Assembly: GCF_010093595.1 (NCBI RefSeq)
Contig: NW_022985439.1
Span: 510,441 to 574,440, forward strand
Origin: Mytilinidion resinicola
Lineage: Eukaryota; Ascomycota; Dothideomycetes; Mytilinidiales; Mytilinidiaceae
Direction of reading: 5' to 3'
DNA: 64,000 nucleotides
This document shows, in pieces, positions 55,470-64,000 of the stretch; position 1 is the stretch's first letter, and each line of letters starts with the position of its first letter. The notes beneath the pieces were generated by a model. The model saw only the letters and a program-made list of their open reading frames with translations, did not search any database and was not told the DNA's origin. A program made the position numbers and the translations under genes.

Positions 55470-57158
55470 TCACTGTCTGCGGGTATCTCGTCCGGGCATA
55501 GGAGGCCAGCTCCTCTCGTACCTGGCTTCCTGAGAAAATGGATCCCGGAGAATTGGTCGTTGAGGATGTTGCTGGGGTTGTGTGGACTCGACGTGTTGCC
55601 GGATGGTGCGAGAGTCATGCTGCTGTTGCAAATGCTGCTGTTGTGGCGAATGCTGCTGATGCTGATGTAACGCATGGCCACCTTGATTATGGTTCCCGGT
55701 CTGCGATGCTGGTACTGGGACAATCGAAGGGAACGCTGTCGATGTATAGGGTTGATGTTGAGACCCAGGCCCTGACTGTGGCACTGGTGCTGGAGCGGGT
55801 GCTGGTACGTAGGTGCTTGTGCGCCTGCGTACATTTCGCCCAACATCTCGATGCTCTGGCGGCTCGGAAAACTCAGAATACCGGTTCGGCGAGTCTGTGG
55901 CAGAAGACGCCGCAACGCTTGATGGAATCGGGGTTCGGCCAATGCGTGGAGACGTAGGCCGAGGGAAATGTACACCAGCTCCCGGCTGCTGGCCGATGAC
56001 ATTGCGGAAGTAGTCCCGCTCTGCCTTGTAGTAGTCTAGGTCTTCGTTTGCCTCGCGCAACTGCTGTTCCAACTTGGCGATAGTGGAGGAGGCCTCCTTC
56101 TCCTTCTCTTTTCGGCGCTGGCGAAATCGGGCCGAAGCTCCTGCGTTCCTCTTCCTCTTTTCATCCGCTGACTTAGAGGCTGCCGACACATCGACCGGGA
56201 TTTGGATTGAGTGCCCCTCCTGAGTATTTACAGTTAGTATTTGATAGCTGCTTTGGCCAGTAGACGCCACAGGAATGTAATTTCGTTCTGATTCCACAGA
56301 GAGTGGGGGGTTGCTGTACTGCTGCGAAGAAGGCGTGTCACTTCTCATCCTAATGTACGAGGATTGCGCCGGACCACCCTGCTCATACGGATTCCCTGTT
56401 AGTTGAGCTGGCTGGCTAAATGGTGAAAATGACGTAGTTGGGCTTGCACTCCCTGACTGTGGGAATCCCATGCTTCGTCGTCGTAGATCTGCTCTTTGTA
56501 GTGGTGGTGTGGGCGCTGGGGGTGGGAAGTTGTACTCAGCACGATGAGCAGCCGGTGGAGTTGGTAGTGGCGGTACCCCCGAAGTTCCTGGCTGGACCAT
56601 GTACGCGCGTGTGCCTGGTGAGAGGAACGGCGTATGATGAGCATCAATCGTTCCAGTAGGCGGATTGAGCACTCCCAGACTCTGAGTCCGATGTAGTGTT
56701 GGAGATCTTGGGCTCAGAATGTGCCTCGCGGCTCTTCCAACGCCTGGATACGGCCTTCCTAAACCGTGGTCCTCCTGGGTCGAATCTACACTAGTCGGTC
56801 GACTGAGAGAAGGTAGACTGCCTGCAGGTGTTGACTCCATTGGGGAAGGTGATTCCATCTGAGCTGCACTTCGCCGCTGGCCCCGCTGCTCGATTAAATC
56901 TGAGGGGGGATTTAGAATGGACTGCATTCCCAGAGATCTTCTCCCATCCGTAGACGGGGTTGGTGGGGTGCGCGAGACCTGCCGTAGAGGGGGTAGGGAG
57001 ACACCTCCTCCACCTTGCGAATCCGGGGTGGGGTCCCGGGAAAGCGAGTGCATGCCCATTCGGTGGTTTGCTGGTAGAGGAGCATTCTGGCGAGGCCTTT
57101 GGAAAGAGTCGTCATGATTAGAGCCAGACTGAGATCCTGGGGCGCCTTGACGGGACAT
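55470..57158 (-). CDS. bZIP transcription factor
   Basis: An intronless frame of 562 residues from the first in-frame ATG at 57158 (MSRQGAPGSQSG). It is Pro/Ser/Gln-rich outside the bZIP. The basic region KRKRNAGASARFRQRRKEKE (about residues 333-352) has the N-x2-A-[A/S]-x-[K/R]-F-R core. It passes into a leucine-zipper-like coiled coil (TIAKLEQQLREANEDLDYYK) with heptad Leu/Tyr. A Gln/His-rich tract lies near residues 510-545. The zipper is short (about four heptads) and followed by Pro-rich sequence. I cannot assign it to a named fungal bZIP. The frame stays open for 101 codons upstream of the ATG with no other Met, so the real N-terminus may be longer through an upstream exon. The gene sits alone in about 10 kb of noncoding DNA. 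Confidence 0.88.
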   Translation of the reverse strand: MSRQGAPGSQSGSNHDDSFQRPRQNAPLPANHRMGMHSLSRDPTPDSQGGGGVSLPPLRQVSRTPPTPSTDGRRSLGMQSILNPPSDLIEQRGQRRSAAQMESPSPMESTPAGSLPSLSRPTSVDSTQEDHGLGRPYPGVGRAARHILSPRSPTLHRTQSLGVLNPPTGTIDAHHTPFLSPGTRAYMVQPGTSGVPPLPTPPAAHRAEYNFPPPAPTPPLQRADLRRRSMGFPQSGSASPTTSFSPFSQPAQLTGNPYEQGGPAQSSYIRMRSDTPSSQQYSNPPLSVESERNYIPVASTGQSSYQILTVNTQEGHSIQIPVDVSAASKSADEKRKRNAGASARFRQRRKEKEKEASSTIAKLEQQLREANEDLDYYKAERDYFRNVIGQQPGAGVHFPRPTSPRIGRTPIPSSVAASSATDSPNRYSEFSEPPEHRDVGRNVRRRTSTYVPAPAPAPVPQSGPGSQHQPYTSTAFPSIVPVPASQTGNHNQGGHALHQHQQHSPQQQHLQQQHDSRTIRQHVESTQPQQHPQRPILRDPFSQEARYERSWPPMPGRDTRRQ

Positions 57159-60100
57159 GGATCCTTCGTCGAAGCTCCCCCGACCCAGCTGTGCCAACCA
57201 TGGGCGGTCCTGGGCTGAATTTCCGGCGTGAGGCGGCAGAGGAGAGTCTTCCAATCGCGGCCGAGAATCGGGAAACAGTGGAAAAGTTGCTGGCAGAGGG
57301 GTTGGAAAGCGCGGATGGTAATGACTGTGAGATGAAGGAGGAAGCGCAAAGAGAGCGGGAGCAGCCACGATGACGAGCGGTAGGGTCGTTTTGCAACGGC
57401 CCGGACAGTTTGGTGGAGGGGGAGAAGAAGGTTGCAGTGACTCGGGAGAAAGCAGGAGCAATAAGCGAGTGGAGCAGGGCGAGCGGGGAGTGTCTGGGGG
57501 CAGTCGGGAGCGGGACGATGTCAGACAGATCCGATTAGGCGTGGATAGGCTTGCTCAGGGCCATGATACATATCAAGGTCGGGCTGTGAAATGAGAAGGC
57601 AGGGCCGGCGGAGGTCTGAGGGCGGGCACGGGCGAGCAGCAGAGCAGTGTCAGTTCCCTTTGGGGGCCGTGGGGAGCAGGGTGGATTTGAACGAGCCCGT
57701 GACTAGCTGGCGGATGCGGGCGCGCTGTGCGCTCACAGCCACTGATATAGGGATTGTTGCGGTGAGTTGGGCAGGCCAAGGCTGGCCGCACGATCAGCCC
57801 GAACCCGGGGCCTGCAGCAAATCATGCCCGAAGCAACGCGACGGGGGGGCCTGCTTGACGGCCAGCCCACTGCCGGCGGGGGAGATGGGCACAGAGCGCG
57901 GGCGGCCAGCGCTGCGAGTCGTCGCGAGCAGCGTGCATGAGCGAGAGCGCGAGCGACGAGCGGCACATGCGCCCACGACGGCGAGCCTGAGGCGGGGCCA
58001 GCAGCGCGGAAGGCGGCAGCACCCCGAGCCACCAGCTGCCTGGCAGTGCTCCACCGTGCTCCAGCAGTCTGCAACTGAGCTCCAGCAGCGCTCTGCCCCA
58101 GGAGCCGTCCCGCGCCTGTCGTGGGGCGTGATGGGAGCAGCTGGTGCGACGCCCAGCACCCGTCTCGCCCTTTCGCGGTTGCTGTCAGGGTGGCAGCATG
58201 GTGCACATACAGCGGACAGGCGGCGACGACAGCGCAGCCATGCGGTGCACGGAGCGGCAGGCTGGCCACGATGGCGTGGCAGGTGGTGCGCCTTTGTGGC
58301 CGATTGGCATGTCGCTGGGCGCGGTGCAGGGCCGGCGTGGTGGTGGAAGCGTCCGGGGATGCTGCATAACGGTCCAGGAGGCCTTGTCGTGATCAAGCCG
58401 GTGCGACGCTATCGTGCAGCGAGAACGGCTAGCCCGCTTCCTGCTGCTCGGGAGCGTCGAGACGCTGCCACCAAAGAAATGTCCGATCGCTGGTGCCAGA
58501 TGCACCTCCTGCAGATGCCCTCACGCAGCCCACCCACGCCCCCAACGGACCCCAAGTGGCTCAAACGCACCGCACGCAGCCCGACGAGCGTCAGCACGCC
58601 GTGTTGTGCATTTGGCGGTGGCTGTCGAGAACGGCTGGGGCATACGGCAGTTCGAGTCCAGTGCCAAGCATCGATCCAGACTGCTAGCGGCATGAAGCAT
58701 CTCGAGGCTCGCTTTGGGCGCGGTTTTTCTCGGACCGCCTCGCTCACCGTGTGCTGCTTTTGGAGTGTCGTCCGACGCAGGAGATGCAGAGCGAAGCTCA
58801 GCCCTGCCCCGGCCCGCGTTGCAAGGGTGTCTGGGCATCAAGAGATGTCGGTGATGCTAGGATAGAGACTCAGGAGGGGCTCGTATACTGGCCACCCTTG
58901 GCATGCACATATGTGTACCTTGAGATTCCCAAACCAGAGCTAAAAAGAAAAACGTGGTAGACGCTCCATCACGTCTCAGTTCCCATCATGTACTGGGGAG
59001 CTTCAGACAGTATCAGACAGGCAGAAGCCGGTACTTCAGACAACAGCCTGAGTGACGACGTAAAAGAACCATGAATTCTGTTGAGATGTCCAGGAGCCTA
59101 GGCAGCTGCAAATTCAAGCTCTGTGCGTGCCATGGTCTTTCTTCGAACTCCGGTGAGGAGGGCACTCTTGCCATGGATCTCCGGGTGTGACGATGACGGC
59201 ATCTGGTCGATATGTCGGGCAGCATTCCGGGGCCACGGTTCCCTGGTCAGACCAGAGAGTGCTCCACGCGCATTACTCACGGGCCCAGGTGTCCGTCCCA
59301 GCGCCAAACAGCGATCGTCTGCAAGCGATGAGCCGCCGCCGGTGCGTGTTCTCGGGTCCTCGCAGAAGCGGCACGGCGGGAGCCTGTCAGCGACGTCAAG
59401 TCCTCGGCTGGAGCGCGAGACACCAGGAGCAAGCGAAACGGCGTCGACACATCACTTCCCGACACTGTGGTCGACCGAAGAAAGATGACGCCCGGCTAAG
59501 GGATGGAGGGGAAATTGCGTCGACCTGTCTTTGGCCCCTTCGCACCCGTGGGGGTGGTTCCCACGAGCGAGAGCCCCTGCTGGATGATGCGCTTCCTGGT
59601 CCTCTTCCCCCAGACGACGGGGTCCTCTGCAGCTGAGGACCACCGTGGTAATCCCAAGGCCCACCACGAGGTCCCAAGCACTCGTTTCCTTGCGATGGTC
59701 CTCTCTGAACAACACCACGGCCGAACAGAGCGCGTTTAGCTGTCGTCCCGTTTAAGCCAGCCTGCTTGAAGACAACGACGGGTACCCCTGCCGCATTGCA
59801 GGCCTGATCATGTGCTAGCAGCCGACACCAGGTGCAGAATCCTCCCCGGCCTGAGAGAATTCTGTGATTGGGCGTTTTTGCTGCTTTCTGCGACGCTGTC
59901 GTGCACGACGCAGGAGAAGCTCTATGCGGGTGAGGAGTGGCATGCTTGTCGCTCTTTCCCGCGCACATGCCCAACCAGACCCACGTTTGTGGCTCATGCA
60001 ACTGGGTCGACGACCTGCCCCTTCGAATCCACTCCCGTCGGTGCGTGTCATCTGCATGCACTCGCCGCCGGCCAGCGTCGGCTGCCCCGTTCCCCGCACG

Positions 60101-61250
60101 AGGTGGCGGGGCCGCCTGCAGTCGGCAGATGCGGTGCTCACGACCGTCGGCAGCTGCGCAGACTGCAGGATTCCTAGTGGTGAGTGTGTTGGGTAGGTGG
60201 TACCAGATGAATTCGTTGAAGTCTAGGGGGGCATGGCTCGGAGTGGGTGGCTCCCGGGACCGCGGGATTCTTCTTGAGCCCTGTTTCCAGCGACAGATCG
60301 GGAGCCGTTTCGAGATCGCAGATTCCACAGCTCGCCTAGAAAAATCCACCAGCGCTTGCCCGCTGTGCCGCGTCCGAGCTGTCGGTTCCGAAGCCCAGGC
60401 AAAAGCAAAACCAGCACGGCGTGCGACCTTCGCTTGCAGTCTGCCGCCGGTGCCTGACGAAAGCGGTAGCGGCCAACCTCGTTGCAATTCGAGTCCCGTG
60501 ACGTCGTCAGCCGGCTCCAGTCGTGTGGGTGAGAACGGGTGCTTGCATCTCGGGTTGGCGTGTGCACCCTCCCGTTCGTTCCCCTATCGCCGACCCTGGT
60601 GCCCCTTGGCCTGGTGCCTTGATTGGAAGAGGCTCTCCGCGGCCCCTCCAGGGCCTCGCAGTCTTTTGCGGCTCCGCAGCCATGGCCTCATCTTGTGCAT
60701 CGATATGAAATTGCGTGTGCGCCAGGGCAAGCAACGGGCGCACTGCTGCTCCTGGCCAGTTCGGGTCCGTACGTACCTTTGTACTGTGTAAGTCGCTGTG
60801 GTAAGACCAGCAGTCCCTGCCAAAGCCGTCGTTATTCGCCCTGTTATGACCAGGTAAGGCGGATACGTAGATCGAAAGAGTCGTGAACTCCGCACATGCC
60901 TGCGTAACCTCCCATGCATACATAGACTTTCGCATGCATTGCTCTTGAGAGCGTGAGCTGCTTCCTGCAAAGCATCCCTAGCTGATGACCAGGCCTGCAG
61001 GGATCCTCACAATTCACAGTCTCTGAACACGACGTCCCTGCTCTTCCATGAAGCTGATGCTAATCTCCGGACACACCGGAGCAAACACCACCTGCGACTG
61101 GAATACGCCACTGGCAATTTCGAGCTCGCCTGCCTTGCTTCTATTGACGGATTCAATAGCATCAACCAGCTCCGATCTTTTGCCTCTGCTAGACAGCCGG
61201 TCAATCAACAGCCTTTTCAAGCTTGCTTGGGTCCAGTCCAGATATCCCAA
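57159..61250. other. 4.1-kb GC-rich, gene-free region upstream of the bZIP gene
   Basis: The likely promoter and leader of the bZIP gene followed by a GC-rich stretch (57.6-60.8 kb). Long frames are open on both strands at once (57591-58865 on plus, 59396-60487 on minus, with opposing frames across both). They are Arg/Ala/Pro-rich and match nothing, which is what high GC content produces. A 75-codon minus-strand stretch at about 61014-61250 is listed separately. Confidence 0.5.
61014..61250 (-). pseudogene. orphan coding-like fragment next to repeat A copy 9
   Basis: A minus-strand frame that starts inside repeat A and continues outside it as LDWTQASLKRLLIDRLSSRG and KRSELVDAIESVNRSK. The second part has the look of a SAP-type helix pair (GKRSELVDxI). 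No start codon lies outside the repeat. It could be a gene remnant cut by the insertion or a chance frame. Confidence 0.2.
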
Positions 61251-61453
61251 CACGCGGGGCATAAAAGAAAGTGGCACTCTCAGTTTGAGCCACTGCTTCT
61301 TGGGGTGCTTCAAAGCATTTTCAGAGATCTAAGCGTGATGGAAACTCTCTACCTTGGGCTGTTTGAAAAGTCATCGATGCCCTCCACGCAGTGGCAGACA
61401 AGTGTACACACAAGACGACTTTTGAGTGTGCCACTTTTTTCTCACCCAACGTG
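61251..61453 (-). repeat. repeat A copy 9
   Basis: The ends read CACGCGGGGCATAAAAGAAA and TTTTTTCTCACCCAACGTG. The stem GGGGTGCTTCAAAGCATTTT is followed by a loop ending in CCTTGGGCTGTTTGAAAAG, in the reverse window orientation to the 14.2-kb loop. The arms are too eroded to assign the isomer safely. The returning stem is CACGCAGTGGCAGACAAGTG. Confidence 0.72.
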
Positions 61454-61735
61454 CCCAAGTTGTGGCAGATGAGAGTACCTGTTCCACATGACACTTGATG
61501 CTCGATACGACAGCTGCCCTAGACGCAAAGTCAGGCGCCGGACATGCAGTAGCCTGTCATGGTGTTGTGCATCTGTAATCCCAGCATGCAGCAGTCCCTC
61601 AGCAGGGCTGGCTGAAAAGGCGTTAGGCCACCCTTCCATTAAAAGCTGGGCTATCGAAACGGGTTGACAGGATGCCAGCATGACAGGCGCCCTGCATGCA
61701 TTCAGTTCGTCACGTCGCTCGATGTCAGCCTTTTA

Positions 61736-61939
61736 GAGCATCTTCCTGCGTCCGGTGACCTAGCGCGGAAACTGAGTCGACCCCTGTAAATTTCCTTTTT
61801 GGGCTATTGAAGCGGTGGCTTGAAGACTCATTGGCTAGGGAGATGTTATTCCCCCCTAAAGGCGTTCGGAATTGGTACCTTATACGGTAATTTTGTGGCT
61901 TGATTTCCGCGCTAGGTCACCGGACGCAGGAAGATGCTG
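61736..61939 (-). mobile_element. MITE C copy 2
   Basis: A 204-bp element between TA dinucleotides (61734-61735 and 61940-61941). The ends are GAGCATCTTCCTGCGTCCGG and, reverse-complemented at the right, CAGCATCTTCCTGCGTCCGG. Both continue GTGACCTAGCGCGG. The inside, read in reverse, matches the 35-kb copy (AATCAAGCCACAAAATTACC and CGCCTTTA blocks), so it is the same family in opposite orientation. No coding capacity. Confidence 0.87.
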
Positions 61940-61941
61940 TA

Positions 61942-63190
61942 TCGGAGTCGAAGGATGCATTTTGGACAGAGTTTAGCCACCGGCCGCTCGAAACGAACAA
62001 AGAAACGAAAGGCGCGCCCAAAGAAGATGACCGAAATTGCAGGGCAGAGGCCATGATAGGCAAAGCTGCTGCATGTGGTGTTGTGGGTTCAACCCGCCAG
62101 AGCAGGCAACGGCGGCATCCTTTGCAAATCTGCAAATTGCACGCTGCAAGCCATGCTGGAAATGTCAAGGTTTTTCCAATTTTCATTGGTCCAGTGCGCC
62201 ATTCTTTGACCCGCACTGTCCTCTCTTCATACCGACCGCAGACTCCACATCTTACTCTGGAGGCGAGGGCGTGATGCTGCGGCTGCAAGCTCCTCGATGC
62301 TTTGACCCTGCTGTGTGGCGCTCGCACCGGCACGTCGCGGAGCGCGCGGGATGGCGGTTGGCGGCGCGTGCGGGTGCACGTTTGATGATGCCAGAAATAA
62401 CATCGGACTGAGGATCCTGACTCAGGTGACGAATTTAAGGCTTGTGTCTTGTGGAGCGCCAGTTCGTTGGGAAACGCCTCATGTTTGATGGGCTGTGATG
62501 AACTGTGATGGCCTCGCATTGGGTAAAGGCCGTGGGATTCTCTCAATCGGGCATTCCGGGATGTAGTCGATGAAGCTGAAGCGTGAAAGGATGGGAGATG
62601 GGATGGGAAGACGTTTGGTCAGGGCGGTATCAGAAGGCAATTTTAGCCGAAAATGCCAAGCCTTGCGAAGTAATGAGCAATCCAATACCACGACAGTAAG
62701 ATACATATGTTGACGAGAGGATTTTATAACAACTCTAGTTCACGTTGTATAGACTTGTATATGTGATGTGGTTTCCTAGTAGTGCAGGGAAGCTGCTGGA
62801 AATGCGGCCAGCCAGTGCACCAAGACTTCTGTCCAGACATCCTTGGGACACGCGGAAGATATCGTGTATTAGATGGTAGGGAGAGTCATCCGTCCATTTA
62901 CTGTTGCTACTTTCCTTGTTAAAACCTATAAAGTCATCGATCATCCATGTTAACGTCTGTATGGAGGCTTGTTGGCTATTCATGCGCGTCATGCTGTTTC
63001 TAAGTCATTTGTCGTGAAAACAGCAGCGATGATGCTAGTGTAGAACGTGACGACAAGCTCACCCCGACGACAAGCACATCGTGATGATAAGCATACCCTA
63101 ACCATGCATGTGTGGGATGAAATAAATACCATGTCGAAGATCGAACCTCGTCTACAAAGCGAAGGGTTCCGACTCCTCCATCAACAAACT
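61942..63190. other. 1.25-kb spacer
   Basis: Region between MITE C and the SMP-30-like gene. Frames at 61.9-62.5 kb overlap on both strands and have no motif. No repeat seen. Confidence 0.4.
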
Positions 63191-64000
63191 CTAAACTGTC
63201 TCCGTACCGGACTTCCACCTAAACTTCTTCAGGCCCTTCACGCCAACATGGATCTTGAACACGCATCCAGCCATCGTATCCGGGTTCTCGTCGCCTCCTG
63301 CTGATGTGATGACGAGGTCCTCGCCAACGAAAGCAGGGCACGTGACGTTAGGTGTTGGGCATGTAATTTCTACGGCGACTTTGCCTTCAGGAGATATCCT
63401 GAGCACCTTACCCGAGCCGTGGAAAGCACTCCACATGTAACCCTCTTCGTCGATGCAGTGACCGTCTGGTTCCGCATCCAGGTTCTCAGCCCATCTGAAA
63501 AAAACGCGGCGATTCGAGATGGCGCCGGTCTCCGCATCAAAATCGAAAATATAAATATTCCTTGTGGGCGAGTCGGTGAAGTACATGTGTTTGTCGTCAG
63601 CGCTCCAGGTAGTGCCATTTGGGATCGTGACGCCTTCGAGGATGCGGTGGAGGGACATGTCTGGGTCGAGGCGGAACAAAACACCTTACTTTGTTAGTAC
63701 GTTCTATGTCCTATTCTGCTATTGATGCTGTTGGTATAATAAGCAACAAAAAGGACGGTATGAACCTACCTTCATCAATAGGATCTTTGACCAGAGGGTC
63801 ATCCATGAACCCCACCCAGAACCTCCCTCGACTATCAATCGCCCCATCATTCGCCCGCATGCGCTTATCCTTACCATCCTTCAGCTCCTTCTCACTCCAT
63901 ACCTTCTTAATGTATTTGTACGACGCCGTCTCGCGATCAAAGATGCCATAGCCATGCTTTCCACCAAATATCAAATCCTTGTCATTGCCCTCGATATCGC
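63191..64000 (-). CDS. SMP-30/gluconolactonase/LRE-like protein (5' end outside window)
   Basis: A partial six-bladed beta-propeller of the SMP-30/regucalcin (SGL) family. Two exons are visible: from the window edge to 63770, and 63684-63191. Family blocks in order are MRANDGAIDSRGRFWVGFMD (metal-binding Asn/Asp), IPNGTTWSADDKHMYFTDSP (second metal Asn and Asp), FRWAENLDAEPDGHCIDEEG (the DG metal motif) and the final NVTCPAFVGEDLVITSAGGD. These enzymes hydrolyse sugar lactones or related esters with a divalent cation, usually in the cytosol. The intron is 85 bp, with a GTAGGT donor and a double AG at the acceptor. The first blade or more lies beyond 64000. Substrate not predictable. Confidence 0.9.

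Noticed and set aside
57591..58865. 424-codon plus-strand frame as a gene
   Set aside because: GC-rich; frames of up to 200 codons are open on the opposite strand at the same place; Arg/Ala/Pro-rich with no motif, helix pattern or splice context.
59396..60487. 363-codon minus-strand frame as a gene
   Set aside because: Same reasons: simultaneous long frames on the plus strand (for example 59937-60791) and no recognisable protein features.
1..64000. tRNA, rRNA or CRISPR loci
   Set aside because: Looked for B-box-like GGTTCGAATCC arms, rRNA blocks and regular spaced repeats; only isolated partial matches such as CTTCGAATCCACTCC near 60.02 kb, without a cloverleaf.

Overview
The window looks like nuclear DNA of a filamentous ascomycete (Pezizomycotina). 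Short introns of about 45-80 bp with GTRNGT donors split most genes. The gene set is fungal: a microbial rhodopsin, an Adp1-type ABCG transporter, Rpn2, Cet1, Cox10, Rcf1, a DUF2985 protein and a DUF1746 protein. A pogo/Fot1-type DNA transposon and a Tad-type LINE are present as relics. The exact class (perhaps Dothideomycetes) is only a guess. No rRNA, tRNA, CRISPR or bacterial-type operon was seen.

Layout. 0-0.5 kb: edge of a Tad-like LINE (minus strand), with an ORF1 tail overlapping the ORF2 start. 0.6-5.9 kb: ABCC multidrug-resistance-type transporter (-). 6.3-7.6: ZIP zinc/iron permease (-). 9.3-10.3: microbial rhodopsin with a full proton-pump residue set (+). 11.0-11.8: secreted Cys-rich protein with an internal duplication (+). 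12.2-12.95: RPEL-repeat protein (+). 13.4-14.4: two MITEs. 14.7-16.6: MFS/DHA2 transporter (-). 17.0-18.3: fold-type I aminotransferase (-), divergent from 18.9-22.3 Adp1-like ABCG transporter (+). 22.5-24.3: decayed pogo transposon. 24.8-26.4: COX10 (-). 26.7-30.5: RPN2 (-). 31.3-32.4: CET1 (-). 32.9-34.7: Ser/Thr-rich secreted-like protein with two Cys modules (-). 35-37: nested MITEs. 37.2-38.0: broken F-box-like gene (+). 38.2-40.3: secreted acid-sphingomyelinase-like phosphodiesterase (-). 41.4-42.2: MARVEL-like membrane protein (-). 43.4-46.0: DUF2985 membrane protein (-). 47-48.1: small unknown frames. 48.5-49.2: RCF1 (-), divergent from 49.5-50.6 DUF1746 membrane protein (+). 50.6-55.5: gene-free. 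55.5-57.2: bZIP regulator (-). 57.2-63.2: gene-poor, GC-rich, with two MITEs. 63.2-64.0: SMP-30/gluconolactonase-like gene, cut by the window edge.

The protein genes do not form an evident biosynthetic cluster. They mix housekeeping functions (proteasome, mRNA capping, haem A synthesis, respiratory supercomplex) with transporters and secreted or membrane proteins. The most unusual content is in the spacers. One short foldback element, called repeat A here, occurs about nine times. Its copies exist in two isomers in which the central loop is inverted relative to the arms. One copy carries a second, TA-flanked MITE (MITE C), and another copy of repeat A supplies the empty site. A third, 549-bp element (MITE B) has a perfect 8-bp target duplication.

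Limits: exon borders were read by eye from splice consensus and frame continuity. Wherever all exons were placed the coding lengths sum to whole codons, except for the unresolved second exon of the ABCC gene. All family names rest on motif recognition, without a database search.
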